A stretch of DNA of 64,000 nt, from positions 1,736,001 to 1,800,000 of the forward strand of contig NZ_CP114280.1 of assembly GCF_029635795.1 (NCBI RefSeq). The letters are read 5' to 3'. Shown piece after piece: positions 37,386-47,316 of this stretch. Origin of the DNA: Dickeya lacustris (GTDB lineage: Bacteria; Pseudomonadota; Gammaproteobacteria; Enterobacterales; Enterobacteriaceae). Both the position numbers and the translations under genes were made by a program. Every line of letters starts with the position of its first letter. Position 1 is the first letter of the stretch. The notes under the pieces are model-generated. The model did not search any database. It was not told where the DNA came from and saw only the letters and a program-made list of their open reading frames with translations.

Positions 37386-37778
37386 TCAGTCGGCTATCGG
37401 CCAACGCCCGGCTTGCAGCACCATCCGATAACCGTCGGGATCGACAAACGTTTTTCCCAGCCGATCCCAGTAAGGATTAAATGACGTCACCACGCTGAAC
37501 CCGGCCTGCACCATACGCTCACAGGTTGCCTGCCACCGTATCGGCTCGGGAATGTACAGCACCAGTAAATCGTCTTCCGTCGGAGTCGGTCTGACCGGAT
37601 GGTGATGGCAAACCGTAAACTCCAGATGCCAGGCCAACCCCGGTAGCCCCAGCATAACACCACTGAATCCATCATGTTGCGCAAACGCGCTTAATTTCTG
37701 CAATCCTACGCCATCGCAGTACATCCGTTCACTACGCGCCAAATCCGTGACCGGCCTCGCCACTCGCAACGTGGTCAT
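37386..37778 (-). CDS. VOC/glyoxalase-family protein
   Basis: A 130-residue vicinal-oxygen-chelate-fold protein: MTTLRVARPVTDLARSERMY opens the first beta-alpha-beta module, HLEFTVCHHH follows, and DPDGYRMVLQAG ends the second. This single-domain form is common among uncharacterised glyoxalase/bleomycin-resistance homologues. It lies 17 bases upstream of the yciI-like gene. No substrate can be assigned. Confidence 0.86.
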   Translation of the reverse strand: MTTLRVARPVTDLARSERMYCDGVGLQKLSAFAQHDGFSGVMLGLPGLAWHLEFTVCHHHPVRPTPTEDDLLVLYIPEPIRWQATCERMVQAGFSVVTSFNPYWDRLGKTFVDPDGYRMVLQAGRWPIAD

Positions 37779-37910
37779 ATTTTGCTCCTTTTGGCTTCCA
37801 GATACAGTGATAGCACGGTTTTAAAAAATTGACCACAATAAGAAATCCTCTTTTTTATCATGGAATTATATGGAATAGTACGTTCACTTTCTGATAATGG
37901 CGCAACCGAT

Positions 37911-38399
37911 ATGTCTCCTCATCATTCCCCCCTGTTCTCCATCCAGCCGGAAGCCGTTGACCAGCCGGAGGTGCTCGCGCTGCTGGCACAGTTGGATGCG
38001 TATCAGTCAACGCTGTACCCGGCGGAGTGCTGCCACTTCACTGATTTGCGCACCGTGGCGACGGATAAACTGATTTTTTTGGTTATTCGCCACGCAAACG
38101 GCCACGCCGTAGGCTGTGGCGCAATCGTGTTGCGTAAACCGGGTGAGGGCGAAATGAAGCGAATTTACCTCTCGCCTGAGTGCCGGGGCAGCGGAGCGGC
38201 CGATCAACTGCTCAGACAACTGGAAAAACGAGCCCATCATGCAGGTTGTTGGGTTATCAGGCTGGAAACCGGCATTCATCAACCTCAGGCGATCCGCCTG
38301 TATATGCGCCATGGCTATCAAATACGCGGCCCGTTTCCCCCTTATGGCGACGATCCGTTGAGTGTCTATATGGAAAAAACGCTGGCGAAAAGCGCATAA
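37911..38399 (+). CDS. GNAT-family N-acetyltransferase
   Basis: A 162-residue GNAT protein with the acetyl-CoA-binding stretch SPECRGSGAADQLLRQLEKR near residue 90 and a C-terminal RLYMRHGYQ motif, close to the general YsnE/PhnO-like acetyltransferases. The start at 37911 (MSPHHSPLF) is preferred over 37860 on family length, but neither has a strong ribosome site. Substrate unknown. Confidence 0.82.
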   Translation: MSPHHSPLFSIQPEAVDQPEVLALLAQLDAYQSTLYPAECCHFTDLRTVATDKLIFLVIRHANGHAVGCGAIVLRKPGEGEMKRIYLSPECRGSGAADQLLRQLEKRAHHAGCWVIRLETGIHQPQAIRLYMRHGYQIRGPFPPYGDDPLSVYMEKTLAKSA

Positions 38400-38428
38400 A
38401 AAAAGCATTGCGCCGATTCACGCAAACG

Positions 38429-38444
38429 CTGTATATTCAACCAG
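38429..38444 (+). promoter_or_regulatory. LexA (SOS) box upstream of dinI
   Basis: CTGTATATTCAACCAG has the CTG-N10-CAG core of a LexA operator, 22 bases before the dinI start. Confidence 0.9.
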
Positions 38445-38466
38445 TATTTTTTATGGAGACACAGCA

Positions 38467-38715
38467 ATGGCAGCAATGTATGTAGAGCTGGTTTACGACA
38501 AAAGAAACGTGAGCGGATTACCCAACGCGGCAGAACAGATCAAAAACGAGCTGACCAAACGGATTCACCGGGTATTCCCAGACGCGGAGATCAAAATCAA
38601 GCCGATGCAGGCGAATGCAATTAACTCCAACGCCAGCAAGCAGGACAAATCCACCATCAATCGCATCGTCGAGGAAATGTTTGAAGAAGCCGACGAATGG
38701 CTAGTCGTTGAATAA
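38467..38715 (+). CDS. dinI: DNA-damage-inducible protein I
   Basis: An 82-residue DinI-family protein. DinI binds RecA filaments and modulates the SOS response. The N-terminal beta strand MYVELVYDKRNV and the acidic C-terminal helix EEMFEEADEWLVVE are characteristic. Start 38467 follows GGAG and a LexA box (38429-38444); a longer frame from 38362 would run through that operator. It is monocistronic. Confidence 0.94.
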   Translation: MAAMYVELVYDKRNVSGLPNAAEQIKNELTKRIHRVFPDAEIKIKPMQANAINSNASKQDKSTINRIVEEMFEEADEWLVVE

Positions 38716-38855
38716 TCATTATCGTCTACGCCAGCCCCCTGCCCACCGCAGCCTGGCGTAGACGTCAACCGCCATCGCTCGTCAGCTCCCGCCCGGTTGT
38801 CTTATTTTGCTGCCCCACGGCGAAACCCCATCCCAATTCTCCTATCAGCGACGCA

Positions 38856-39407
38856 TCAGGCAGAAAGTTGCATGCGTGACGGCTCCATCATATAAACGGC
38901 GACCGTTTCCTGCCGCTGGAGCGTATTCAAGAACACCACCCGCAGCCCCAGGGAGTGAAAACCGCATTTCAGCAGCACCCTGCCAGAAGCGGTATTTTGC
39001 GGTAAATGACAACCGTAGATTTTTTCGATACCCAGTTCATTAAAGGCGAATTGGCAGAGCATGCGGCTGGCTTCAGTGCCCAGCCCCTGCTGTCGAAAGG
39101 CCGGTTCCAGCCAGTAACCAATTTCCGGGTGCGCCGTTTCCAGCGATACCAGTGAAATAGCGCCAATAATCTGTTGGCTGCCTCGGTGACAAATGGCATA
39201 AGCAATGCCGTTGCGCTGTAGCCAGTATTGCTGGAAATCGGCAATCCAGCGTTGTACCGCTTCAAGCGAGCAGGGATAAGGAATGAGTAGCGTCATGGCC
39301 GATATGCTCGGATCGCTATTTAGCAATGTGCAGATAGGCCCGGCATCGTGGCCGTGTAACGGGCGCAGTATCAGGTGTTCGGTGGTCAGTGAGGGTTGTG
39401 GCGACAT
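38856..39407 (-). CDS. RimJ/RimL-type GNAT acetyltransferase
   Basis: A 183-residue acetyltransferase of the RimJ/L group, which N-acetylates protein termini or small amines. It shows TEHLILRPLHGHDA at the N-terminus, EIGYWLEPAFRQQGLGTEA (acetyl-CoA loop) near residue 95, and ASGRVLLKCGFHSLG near the end. It stands alone between convergent dinI and the 140-residue protein gene. Substrate unknown. Confidence 0.87.
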   Translation of the reverse strand: MSPQPSLTTEHLILRPLHGHDAGPICTLLNSDPSISAMTLLIPYPCSLEAVQRWIADFQQYWLQRNGIAYAICHRGSQQIIGAISLVSLETAHPEIGYWLEPAFRQQGLGTEASRMLCQFAFNELGIEKIYGCHLPQNTASGRVLLKCGFHSLGLRVVFLNTLQRQETVAVYMMEPSRMQLSA

Positions 39408-39535
39408 GGTGCTCTCCTTCTCAGTCGCGCCAGCACAGCGGGCATGTGTGCCTTATGGCGTACTGTTTAGGTGGCATTCTCATCGGCCACGGTTCCAGAA
39501 AGGTGCCGCGCACCTTTCCGCGCCCAGGAAACCGT

Positions 39536-39958
39536 TCATGAGTAAAGCAGCGTGGCCACCTGCTCGCTTTCTTCACGGGAATAGCCGCCGTATGTCATCG
39601 CCGCGACAAAGGTGCTGCGATCGATATTCGGGTAGACCTGCTCATTGAGCACGATGCGCCCTACCTCTTCAGGGGTCAGCTCGGGAAACTGCCCGTGAAT
39701 ACCGCCCACCACGTCACGGCTGGCATAACCCAGTATGCGAATAATACCGGCGATTTCCAGCGCGGATGTCTCATCCTGATAGGTGGAGTAAATGACATCT
39801 GCGATCAATTTCGACGTTAATACGTTCACTCTGGACACATCGCTATAACGACTCCCCAGGGACTGCACGATATGCATGATAGCCTCTTGCGGCCCGTAGC
39901 CCCTTTCGCGGATTCGAGCTAATACCGTCACCATTTTTTCTCTCAGATCGTTAAACAT
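39536..39958 (-). CDS. Unknown 140-residue protein with an internal repeat
   Basis: Start 39958 has GGAAGGAG seven bases upstream, far better than the extended frame from 40096. No family was recognised. The chain shows about three copies of a helical module ending in a GY(S/A/G)-x-x-(D/E) pattern: ERGYGPQEAIMHIV, ILGYASRDVVGGIHG and YGGYSREESEQVAT. No signal peptide or membrane segment is present. The helical repeat may be a protein-binding scaffold (inference). Confidence 0.7.
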   Translation of the reverse strand: MFNDLREKMVTVLARIRERGYGPQEAIMHIVQSLGSRYSDVSRVNVLTSKLIADVIYSTYQDETSALEIAGIIRILGYASRDVVGGIHGQFPELTPEEVGRIVLNEQVYPNIDRSTFVAAMTYGGYSREESEQVATLLYS

Positions 39959-40586
39959 AGCGCTGCTCCTTCCGTCGAAATCGATAATCAGCCCGAAGAC
40001 CGCGAAAACTCCCCCTGGAGTAGAACCGCTATCCTTAACCCTCGCGTCTGGGATGTTTACACCTGAGGCATGACGTATCAGCATCAGGTACATCATGGTA
40101 TTACTTTCAGCATAGGCGCAGATGCCTATCCTTCCACTGACTTATCACGCTTTAAAGGTACAGGTTACTTTTTTCCATCCTGGCTCACATCTTGAGTATA
40201 GACATAGGCTTAACATCTCGCCGGATAGAAACCTCTTCACATATTAACGTCAATTTAACCGGTTCATTACAGCGTGTCCGGTCACATTCTTCGCCGGAAA
40301 ATATCCGCCCCATGAGAAAAACGGGCGCGTGGCGGTCTCTGCTCGTCCAGCGAAAGAAAACAACGCCTCACTCCTCTGATTAGCCGACTATCACTGCAAA
40401 CGCCTTGCCCAAGCTGTTATGATGCGGGCAGCAACCATGACGGTGCTGTCTTCAATACCGGGCCATACGCCTATACACATCTTGAAACAACTCTGCCAGG
40501 TCAGCGTCGGTCAAAAAACTCAGCGAGATAGCGATAATAAGCCCCCGCAGGGTCATCAATTCAGCAATCAGTGAGAAGGTTACGTC
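39959..40586. promoter_or_regulatory. nifJ upstream region
   Basis: 628 bases with no supported gene. ATAGGC-GCAGAT-GCCTAT (40112-40129) is a small dyad. No clear FNR, Fur or promoter consensus was identified with confidence. Confidence 0.35.
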
Positions 40587-43500
40587 ATGATCACCACCGA
40601 TGGTAATAACGCGGTCGCTTCCGTTGCGTTTCGCACCAGCGAAGTCATCGCCATCTACCCCATTACGCCCAGTTCGACCATGGCGGAACAGGCCGCCGCC
40701 TGGTCGAGTGACGAACGCAAAAATATCTGGGGAGACACACCTCGGGTGATTGAGATGCAATCGGAAGCCGGTGCCATCGCCACGGTACACGGCGCGCTGC
40801 AAACCGGTGCCCTGTCCACCTCGTTTACCTCATCGCAGGGGTTACTGCTGATGATCCCGACGCTGTACAAACTGGCCGGCCAACTGACGCCGTTGGTATT
40901 GCATGTCGCCGCACGCACCGTCGCAACGCATGCATTGTCGATTTTTTGTGATCATTCCGATGTGATGGCGGTACGCCAAACCGGGTGCGCCATGCTCTGC
41001 GCCAGCAGTGTGCAAGAAGCGCAAGACTTCGCGCTGATTGCGCAAATGGCCAGTCTGAATAGTCGCTTGCCGTTTATCCATTTCTTCGATGGTTTTCGCA
41101 CCTCGCATGAAATCAATAAAATTGCGCCCCTGAGCGATGATGTGTTGCGCACGTTGCTGCCACAGGCTGCAATTGATGCCTACCGTGAGCGAGCACTCAC
41201 ACCCGATCGCCCGGTTATCCGGGGAACGGCGTCCAACCCCGATACGTTCTTCCAGGCACGGGAAGCAACCAACCCGTGGTATGACGCCGCCGTTGGCCAT
41301 GTCGTACAGGCGATGGATGATTTCGCTGGCGTCACCGGCCGCCAGTATCAGCCTTTTGAGTATTACGGCCACCCACAAGCCACACGCGTGGTGGTTATCA
41401 TGGGTTCAGGCAGCGGCACCTGTGAAGAAGTGGTCGATGCGCTGCTGGCGCGCGGCGAAAAGGTCGGGGTGGTGAAAGTGCGCCTTTATCGCCCCTTTTC
41501 GGCACAACACCTGCTGGGCTGCATCCCGCAGAGCGCGCAGCGCATTGCCGTGCTCGACAGAACCAAAGAGCCGGGTGCGCTGGCCGAACCGTTGTATCTG
41601 GATGTGATGACGGCACTGGCAGAAGCCTTCTCTCGCGGTGAGCGCTCGCTGATGCCGCAAGTCATCGGTGGCCGTTACGGGCTCTCCTCCAAAGAGTTCA
41701 CGCCGCAGTGCGTAGAAGCGGTATATAACGAGTTGGCGCTTACTAACCCCAGAGCGCGTTTTACCGTCGGTATTTATGACGATGTGACCCATTTATCACT
41801 GCCGCTGTCCGGGCAACCGATGCCGACGCAGATGTCGCTGCAAGCGCTGTTTTACGGCCTTGGCAGCGACGGCACGGTTTCTGCCGCCAAAAACTCGATT
41901 AAAATCGTCGGCACCGCTACGCCGTTGTTCGTTCAGGGGTATTTCGTCTACGACTCCAAGAAAGCCGGTAGCCTGACGGTCTCACACATGCGCGTCGGCC
42001 CGCACCCGATTCACTCGGCCTATCTCATTGAACAGGCGGATTTTGTCGCCTGCCACCAATGGCAGTTTATCGAGAAGTACAGCATGGTCGATCGCCTGAA
42101 ACCGGGCGGAATCTTCCTCGTCAATGCCCCGTATAGCGCAAGCGAACTGTGGGCGCGGTTGCCACAAGAGGTTCAGGCCGGTTTAAACCAGCGGCAGGCG
42201 CGGGTGTACTGCATTAATGCGGCCAAAATCGCGCGGGAGTGTCAGTTAGGCGCACGCATCAACACCGTGATGCAGATGGCCTTCTTCCACCTGACGCAAA
42301 TTCTGCCGGGCGAGAATGCACGCGATAAACTGCGCGACGCCATCAGCAGCAGTTATGGCAACAAAGGCCAGGAACTGGTCGAGCGGAACTGGCAGGCGCT
42401 GGATGCCACGCTCGCTTCACTCGACGCCGTCGCGCTGGAACCGGTCAATCCGGCCAGCCCACACCGCCCACCGGTCGTGTCCAATGCCGCCCCTGATTTT
42501 GTAAAAACCGTGACCGCCGCCATGCTAGCCGGGCTGGGTGACAGCCTGCCGGTGTCGGCCCTGCCGCCGGACGGCACCTGGCCTACCGGCACCACCCAGT
42601 GGGAGAAACGCAACATCGCAGAGCGTATCCCGCTGTGGAAAGCTGAACTCTGTACGCAATGCAACCACTGCGTTGCCGCCTGCCCGCATTCGGCTATCCG
42701 CGCGAAAGTCGTTCCGGCCACGGCAATGGCGGAGGCTCCGGCGTCACTGGCCTCGCTGGACGTGAAGGCGCGCGATATGCGCGGCCAAAAATATGTACTG
42801 CAAGTGGCCCCTGAAGATTGCACCGGTTGTAACCTGTGTGTCGAAGTCTGCCCGGCCAAAGATCGCCAAAACCCGGACATTAAAGCCATCAACATGGAGC
42901 CGCGTCTGGAGCATGTCGCGACAGAGAAAACGCACTACGATTTCTTCCTGACGCTGCCGGAAATTGACCGCAGCCAGATTGAACGCATCGATATTCGTAC
43001 CTCGCAGCTGATTACCCCGCTGTTTGAATACTCTGGTGCCTGCTCAGGCTGTGGCGAAACCCCCTATATCAAGCTGCTGACACAGCTCTATGGCGATCGC
43101 CTGCTGATTGCCAATGCCACCGGCTGCTCGTCGATTTACGGCGGCAACCTGCCCACCACACCGTGGACAACCGACGCCAATGGCCGGGGCCCGGCCTGGG
43201 CTAACTCGCTGTTTGAAGACAATGCCGAATTCGGCCTGGGCTTTCGCCTGAGCGTCGATAGCCACCGCCAGCGCGCGCTGCGCCTGCTGGAGCAGCTGAG
43301 TGACCAGCTCCCGCCAGAATTGGTCGAGGGCCTGCGCGACAGCCGTGTCACCGTTGATGCACGCCGCGAGCAGATTGCCCAGATGCGCCAGTTACTGCAA
43401 ACGCACACCAGCGATGCCGCGCGCCAGTTGTCAGCCGATGCCGACCACTTGGTCGAAAAATCCGTTTGGCTGATTGGCGGTGACGGCTGGGCTTACGATA

Positions 43501-44120
43501 TTGGCTACGGCGGCCTTGACCACGTGATGAGCCTGTCGGAGAACGTTAACGTACTGGTGCTGGATACCCAGTGCTACTCCAACACCGGCGGCCAGCAATC
43601 CAAAGCGACGCCGCTTGGCGCCGTCACCAAATTCGGCGAACACGGCAAGCGCAAAGCGCGTAAAGACCTGGGCATCAATGTGATGATGTACGGCCATGTC
43701 TATGTGGCGCAAATCTCACTGGGCGCTCAGTTAAACCAGACGGTTAAAGCCATTCAGGAAGCCGAAGCCTGGCCGGGCCCGTCGTTGATTATCGCCTACA
43801 GCCCGTGTGAGGAGCACGGTTATGATTTGGCGCACAGCCACGAGCAAATGCGCCAGCTCACCACCACCGGATTCTGGCCGCTCTACCGATTCGACCCGAG
43901 ACGCGCCGAGGAAGGGAAACCGGCGCTGGTGACAGACTCACGCGCACCGTCGGCCAGCCTGAGCGATACGCTGCTCAACGAGCAACGCTTTCGCCGCCTG
44001 AATACCCTACAGCCGGATGCCGCCGCCCAGCTCTATGCCGAAGCCGAAGCTGACCTACGCCGTCGCTACGATTTTCTGAGCATGCTGGCAGGAAAAGCGG
44101 AGAAAAATACGCCGGAATAA
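40587..44120 (+). CDS. nifJ: Pyruvate:flavodoxin/ferredoxin oxidoreductase
   Basis: A 1177-residue single-chain, cytoplasmic PFOR converting pyruvate and CoA to acetyl-CoA and CO2 while reducing flavodoxin or ferredoxin. It opens MITTDGNNAVASVAFRTSEV and contains IYPITPSSTMAEQ. Two ferredoxin clusters are seen as CTQCNHCVAACP near 688 and CTGCNLCVEVCP near 744; the proximal cluster ligand is ACSGCGETPY; the thiamine-diphosphate motif is GDGWAYDIGYGGLDH near 963. Length and order match E. coli YdbK-type NifJ. It is monocistronic with a terminator. Confidence 0.96.
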   Translation: MITTDGNNAVASVAFRTSEVIAIYPITPSSTMAEQAAAWSSDERKNIWGDTPRVIEMQSEAGAIATVHGALQTGALSTSFTSSQGLLLMIPTLYKLAGQLTPLVLHVAARTVATHALSIFCDHSDVMAVRQTGCAMLCASSVQEAQDFALIAQMASLNSRLPFIHFFDGFRTSHEINKIAPLSDDVLRTLLPQAAIDAYRERALTPDRPVIRGTASNPDTFFQAREATNPWYDAAVGHVVQAMDDFAGVTGRQYQPFEYYGHPQATRVVVIMGSGSGTCEEVVDALLARGEKVGVVKVRLYRPFSAQHLLGCIPQSAQRIAVLDRTKEPGALAEPLYLDVMTALAEAFSRGERSLMPQVIGGRYGLSSKEFTPQCVEAVYNELALTNPRARFTVGIYDDVTHLSLPLSGQPMPTQMSLQALFYGLGSDGTVSAAKNSIKIVGTATPLFVQGYFVYDSKKAGSLTVSHMRVGPHPIHSAYLIEQADFVACHQWQFIEKYSMVDRLKPGGIFLVNAPYSASELWARLPQEVQAGLNQRQARVYCINAAKIARECQLGARINTVMQMAFFHLTQILPGENARDKLRDAISSSYGNKGQELVERNWQALDATLASLDAVALEPVNPASPHRPPVVSNAAPDFVKTVTAAMLAGLGDSLPVSALPPDGTWPTGTTQWEKRNIAERIPLWKAELCTQCNHCVAACPHSAIRAKVVPATAMAEAPASLASLDVKARDMRGQKYVLQVAPEDCTGCNLCVEVCPAKDRQNPDIKAINMEPRLEHVATEKTHYDFFLTLPEIDRSQIERIDIRTSQLITPLFEYSGACSGCGETPYIKLLTQLYGDRLLIANATGCSSIYGGNLPTTPWTTDANGRGPAWANSLFEDNAEFGLGFRLSVDSHRQRALRLLEQLSDQLPPELVEGLRDSRVTVDARREQIAQMRQLLQTHTSDAARQLSADADHLVEKSVWLIGGDGWAYDIGYGGLDHVMSLSENVNVLVLDTQCYSNTGGQQSKATPLGAVTKFGEHGKRKARKDLGINVMMYGHVYVAQISLGAQLNQTVKAIQEAEAWPGPSLIIAYSPCEEHGYDLAHSHEQMRQLTTTGFWPLYRFDPRRAEEGKPALVTDSRAPSASLSDTLLNEQRFRRLNTLQPDAAAQLYAEAEADLRRRYDFLSMLAGKAEKNTPE

Positions 44121-44144
44121 GCGCACAGCGCGCCGCAGTATGAC

Positions 44145-44167
44145 AAAGGGAGCATTCTGCTCCCTTT
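44145..44167 (+). terminator. Terminator after nifJ
   Basis: AAAGGGAGCA-TTC-TGCTCCCTTT is a perfect 10-bp stem 25 bases after the stop codon, with only a short T run at its end. Confidence 0.85.
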
Positions 44168-44411
44168 ATCGTCTGTTACGTTGACCAGTGGTTATAAATC
44201 AACCGTTTTGATGACAAAGAAATGTAATGGATTGTACATCGGGTTTTCCTGTCACCATTCTGAACATATAATGCGCATCCGGCCAGTTGTGAGCCGGAGA
44301 TACCGAATGATTCCGGTGGCAGTCACCAGGCAGCCAGACGACCAGCAACCCGAGTCATACCGGTATAACAACAATTCCTTTGCCACAATGGCTTTAACAC
44401 TCAACAAAGAC

Positions 44412-45455
44412 ATGAAAATGAGTATTCGCGCGATCCTGACATCAGTAGTTGTAACGGTGGCGGCTTTCAGCCAGACAGCTCTCGCCGTGGTTTATCCCTT
44501 GCCAGCGCCAAACAGTCGGCTGGTCGGTGAAAACATTGAAGTAACCATTCCTAAAGACAGCACGGCTCCGCTGGAGCAATTCGCTGCCCAATACCAGATG
44601 GGCCTGAGCAACCTACTGGAAGCGAATCCGGGCATCGACGTTTATCTGCCGAAGCCGGGCAGCACCATGATTGTACCGCAGCAGTTGATTCTTCCTGATG
44701 CGCCGCGTGAAGGTATTGTGATCAACACGGCGGAAATGCGTCTGTACTACTACCCGAAAGGTTCAAAAACCGTGGTCGTGTTGCCTATCGGTATCGGCCA
44801 GTTGGGTAAAGACACGCCGATTAACTGGGTAACATCCGTGCAGCGTAAGAAAGAGCGCCCAACCTGGACGCCCACTGCGGCCATGCACGCAGAATATGCC
44901 GCTCGTGGCGAATACCTGCCGCAGGTTTACCCGGCAGGCCCGGATAACCCGATGGGCCTGTATGCGCTCTACATCGGTAAGCTCTATGCGATTCACGGCA
45001 CCAACGCCAATTTTGGCATCGGCCTGCGCGTCAGCCACGGCTGTGTGCGCTTACGTGCAGACGACATCAAGTACCTGTTTAACCACGTTCCGGTCGGCAC
45101 CCGCGTACAGTTTATTAACGAGCCGGTAAAAGCCACCGTTGAGCCAGACGGTTCACGCTACGTCGAGGTTCACAACCCGCTGTCACGCACGGAAGAAGAG
45201 TTCAATTCATCAGCGCCAGCGCCAATCAAACTGACACCGGTTGTCAGCAAAACACTGGCAGATGCCAGCGTGAGCGAGAACGCCGTCAACCAGGCGCTGC
45301 AAAACCGTGTCGGTATGCCGGTCAAAGTCAACGGCCCGGAAGAAACCGCGCCGGTTGCACCGCAGGCTCCGGCCATCCAGCAGACCAGCAGCCCGGATAA
45401 CACCCAGGCACCGGCTACGACGGTGGTCTCCACCACCGCATCCAGCCAGTCCTAA
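44412..45455 (+). CDS. L,D-transpeptidase (LdtA/B/C type, YkuD domain)
   Basis: A ~347-residue periplasmic L,D-transpeptidase that anchors outer-membrane lipoprotein to peptidoglycan or forms 3-3 crosslinks. The signal peptide runs to about [10 protein letters not shown] LysM-like segment ([20 protein letters not shown]) precedes the YkuD domain; the active site is HGTNANFG...SHGCVRL with the catalytic Cys. The sequence is close to E. coli ErfK/YbiS/YcfS, which are not separable here. The C-terminal ~60 residues are a Pro/Ala/Thr/Ser-rich extension longer than I recall in E. coli. Starts at 44412 or 44418 are possible; the long frame from 44181 is unsupported. Confidence 0.92.
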   Translation: MKMSIRAILTSVVVTVAAFSQTALAVVYPLPAPNSRLVGENIEVTIPKDSTAPLEQFAAQYQMGLSNLLEANPGIDVYLPKPGSTMIVPQQLILPDAPREGIVINTAEMRLYYYPKGSKTVVVLPIGIGQLGKDTPINWVTSVQRKKERPTWTPTAAMHAEYAARGEYLPQVYPAGPDNPMGLYALYIGKLYAIHGTNANFGIGLRVSHGCVRLRADDIKYLFNHVPVGTRVQFINEPVKATVEPDGSRYVEVHNPLSRTEEEFNSSAPAPIKLTPVVSKTLADASVSENAVNQALQNRVGMPVKVNGPEETAPVAPQAPAIQQTSSPDNTQAPATTVVSTTASSQS

Positions 45456-45465
45456 TCCCCCTCAT

Positions 45466-45496
45466 CAGGGCAGCCCATCCGCTGCCCTGATTTTTT
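45466..45496 (+). terminator. Terminator after the L,D-transpeptidase gene
   Basis: CAGGGCAGC-CCATCC-GCTGCCCTG is a perfect 9-bp stem followed by ATTTTTT, just after the stop codon. Confidence 0.93.
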
Positions 45497-45668
45497 CTGG
45501 CGCGTTCCTTCGCCGTCAGCCTCACATTTACCTATCGCTTTACCCTCTGTAGCCTCCGGCACAACACGCGGCAACCACCTATGTTAAATAGCCTATGCCC
45601 CACCGCCACATCGTGCAGCGCCTGCCTAAATCCGCTATTGCCCGCCAATGAGACTTTCACGCTCAAAA

Positions 45669-45702
45669 TCAATTGACTTGTCATCTATTGATTTGGTTAA
45701 CT
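45669..45702 (+). promoter_or_regulatory. Candidate promoter/operator of the MarR-emrAB operon
   Basis: TTGACT (45673-45678) followed after 18 bases by TTAACT (45697-45702) gives a plausible sigma-70 promoter. TCAAT...ATTGA arms at 45669-45691 and GTTAAC form dyads that could be sites for the downstream MarR-type protein (autoregulation). Confidence 0.4.
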
Positions 45703-45730
45703 AATACCCATCCGATATTTCATTCACTCC

Positions 45731-46198
45731 ATGAGTACCGTTATGTCACAGACTGAGTCTTCCGCCCGCCGGAATTTTGCTATCCAGTTAGGCCAAACCA
45801 CCCGCCTATGGCGACGGGTGATAGACCGGGAACTTCAACCCTACGGCTTAACCCAAGCCGCCTGGCTCCCGTTGTTGTTCATTGCTCGTGGCAATACGCC
45901 TATCCATCAAAAGGCGTTGGCTGAATCGCTGGGGCTGGATGCCTCGGCGGTCGTCAGAGTCCTTGATAATTTGCAAAAGCAAGGCGTGATCGAGCGTCGT
46001 GAAGGCAATGATCGCCGCTTTAAGGAAATACACCTTACCGAGAGCGGCATTGAACTGGTCAACCGGGTAGAACTGATCGCGGCACAAGTACGTCATCACG
46101 CCTTAGAAGGGCTCGACGAGCAGGATATCCAACATGTCAGCCGGGTGATAAGCCAGGTTATCGACAATCTCGCTAAAACAGAAAGCCGTCAGTCATGA
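45731..46198 (+). CDS. MarR/SlyA-family transcriptional regulator
   Basis: A 155-residue winged-helix regulator (152 if the second Met at 45743 is used). The HTH core is HQKALAESLGLDASAVVRVL and the wing is ERREGNDRRFKEIHLTESG. It overlaps the pump adaptor gene by four bases, so it probably controls the efflux operon in response to a phenolic or other small ligand. Confidence 0.9.
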   Translation: MSTVMSQTESSARRNFAIQLGQTTRLWRRVIDRELQPYGLTQAAWLPLLFIARGNTPIHQKALAESLGLDASAVVRVLDNLQKQGVIERREGNDRRFKEIHLTESGIELVNRVELIAAQVRHHALEGLDEQDIQHVSRVISQVIDNLAKTESRQS

Positions 46199-47316
46199 AT
46201 CATCACACCTCAAAACTGGCGGGGCTGCGCCGCCTGAATCCGCGTCAGCGTACCTTTTTACTCACTGGCAGCACGCTGTTGTTATTGATAGCGCTCGCCT
46301 TGTCATACTGGTTTCACCAGCGCTTGACCCACGTCAACGAAACCGATGCCCGCGTCATGGGTGAGGTCATTTCGCTGGCCAGTCGGGAAAGCGGCTGGCT
46401 GGCCGCCCGGCCGGTTATTGATGGCGATATCATCAAAAAAGGCCAGTTGCTGGCTCAGATTGATGATCGCGAAGCCCGTCTAAAACTGGCGGAACAAGAG
46501 GGAACGCTGGCTGCCGCCGATGCACAAATCATTTATAGTCAGACCCAACGGCAAGTGACGGATTTAACCACTCAGGCGGCGCTGGATGAAGCGCGGGCCA
46601 ATCTCTCTTCTGCAGATTCTGCCGTGACCAATGCCAGCTCTCAGCTCGCCCTGGCGCAAAACAATTTTCAGCGCGACGATCAATTACTGAAAAGCAACCT
46701 GACGCCACGAAAAACCTGGGACGAATCCCATACGCAATTATTACAACGCCAAAGCGAACTGCATGAAGCACAGGCGCAGCGCACGGCTCGGCAGGCTGCG
46801 TTGAATAACGCCGAAGCACAGCGCCACACCTTGCAGGTGCAAGACAGGCAAATCGAGATGCAACGCCAACAGCGTATTGCCTTACAAGCGCAGCTTGATC
46901 AGCTAAAACAGGATATTGCAGACCGTGCCCTATACTCACCGATAGATGGCGTAGTGGACAGAACCTTCGTCAATAGCGGCAGTTATGTGCAGGCAGGGCA
47001 GTGGATTATGTTGATTCACTCGCCTCATCACGTGTGGGTGGAGGCCAATATTAAAGAAACCGCTATCGGGCAAGTTAACGTCGGGCAATCTGTTGATATA
47101 CAAATCGATGCCTACCCGGACAAGCATTTCAGCGGCAAAGTGATTCGCGTCGGCAATACCGCCACCAGCCAGTTTGCCCTGCTGCCCAGTCCAAACCCGT
47201 CAGGCAACTTCACGAAAATTACCCAACGCGTACCGGTTCGCATCGCACTGGATACCCCTGATGAGAGCCTGAAACCGGGGTTAATGGCGGAAGTGAGCAT
47301 CCATGTCGCCAAATAA
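46195..47316 (+). CDS. HlyD-family membrane-fusion protein (EmrA-like)
   Basis: A 373-residue periplasmic adaptor: one N-terminal membrane anchor (LLTGSTLLLLIALALSYWF), a lipoyl/barrel-sandwich half (VIDGDIIKKGQLLAQIDD), a long alpha-helical hairpin (~residues 95-220, Gln/Ala/Arg rich) and a second lipoyl/beta-barrel half (YSPIDGVVDRTFVNSGSYVQ). It works with the DHA2 transporter in tripartite efflux. ATG overlaps the regulator stop (ATGA-like). Confidence 0.92.
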   Translation: MNHHTSKLAGLRRLNPRQRTFLLTGSTLLLLIALALSYWFHQRLTHVNETDARVMGEVISLASRESGWLAARPVIDGDIIKKGQLLAQIDDREARLKLAEQEGTLAAADAQIIYSQTQRQVTDLTTQAALDEARANLSSADSAVTNASSQLALAQNNFQRDDQLLKSNLTPRKTWDESHTQLLQRQSELHEAQAQRTARQAALNNAEAQRHTLQVQDRQIEMQRQQRIALQAQLDQLKQDIADRALYSPIDGVVDRTFVNSGSYVQAGQWIMLIHSPHHVWVEANIKETAIGQVNVGQSVDIQIDAYPDKHFSGKVIRVGNTATSQFALLPSPNPSGNFTKITQRVPVRIALDTPDESLKPGLMAEVSIHVAK

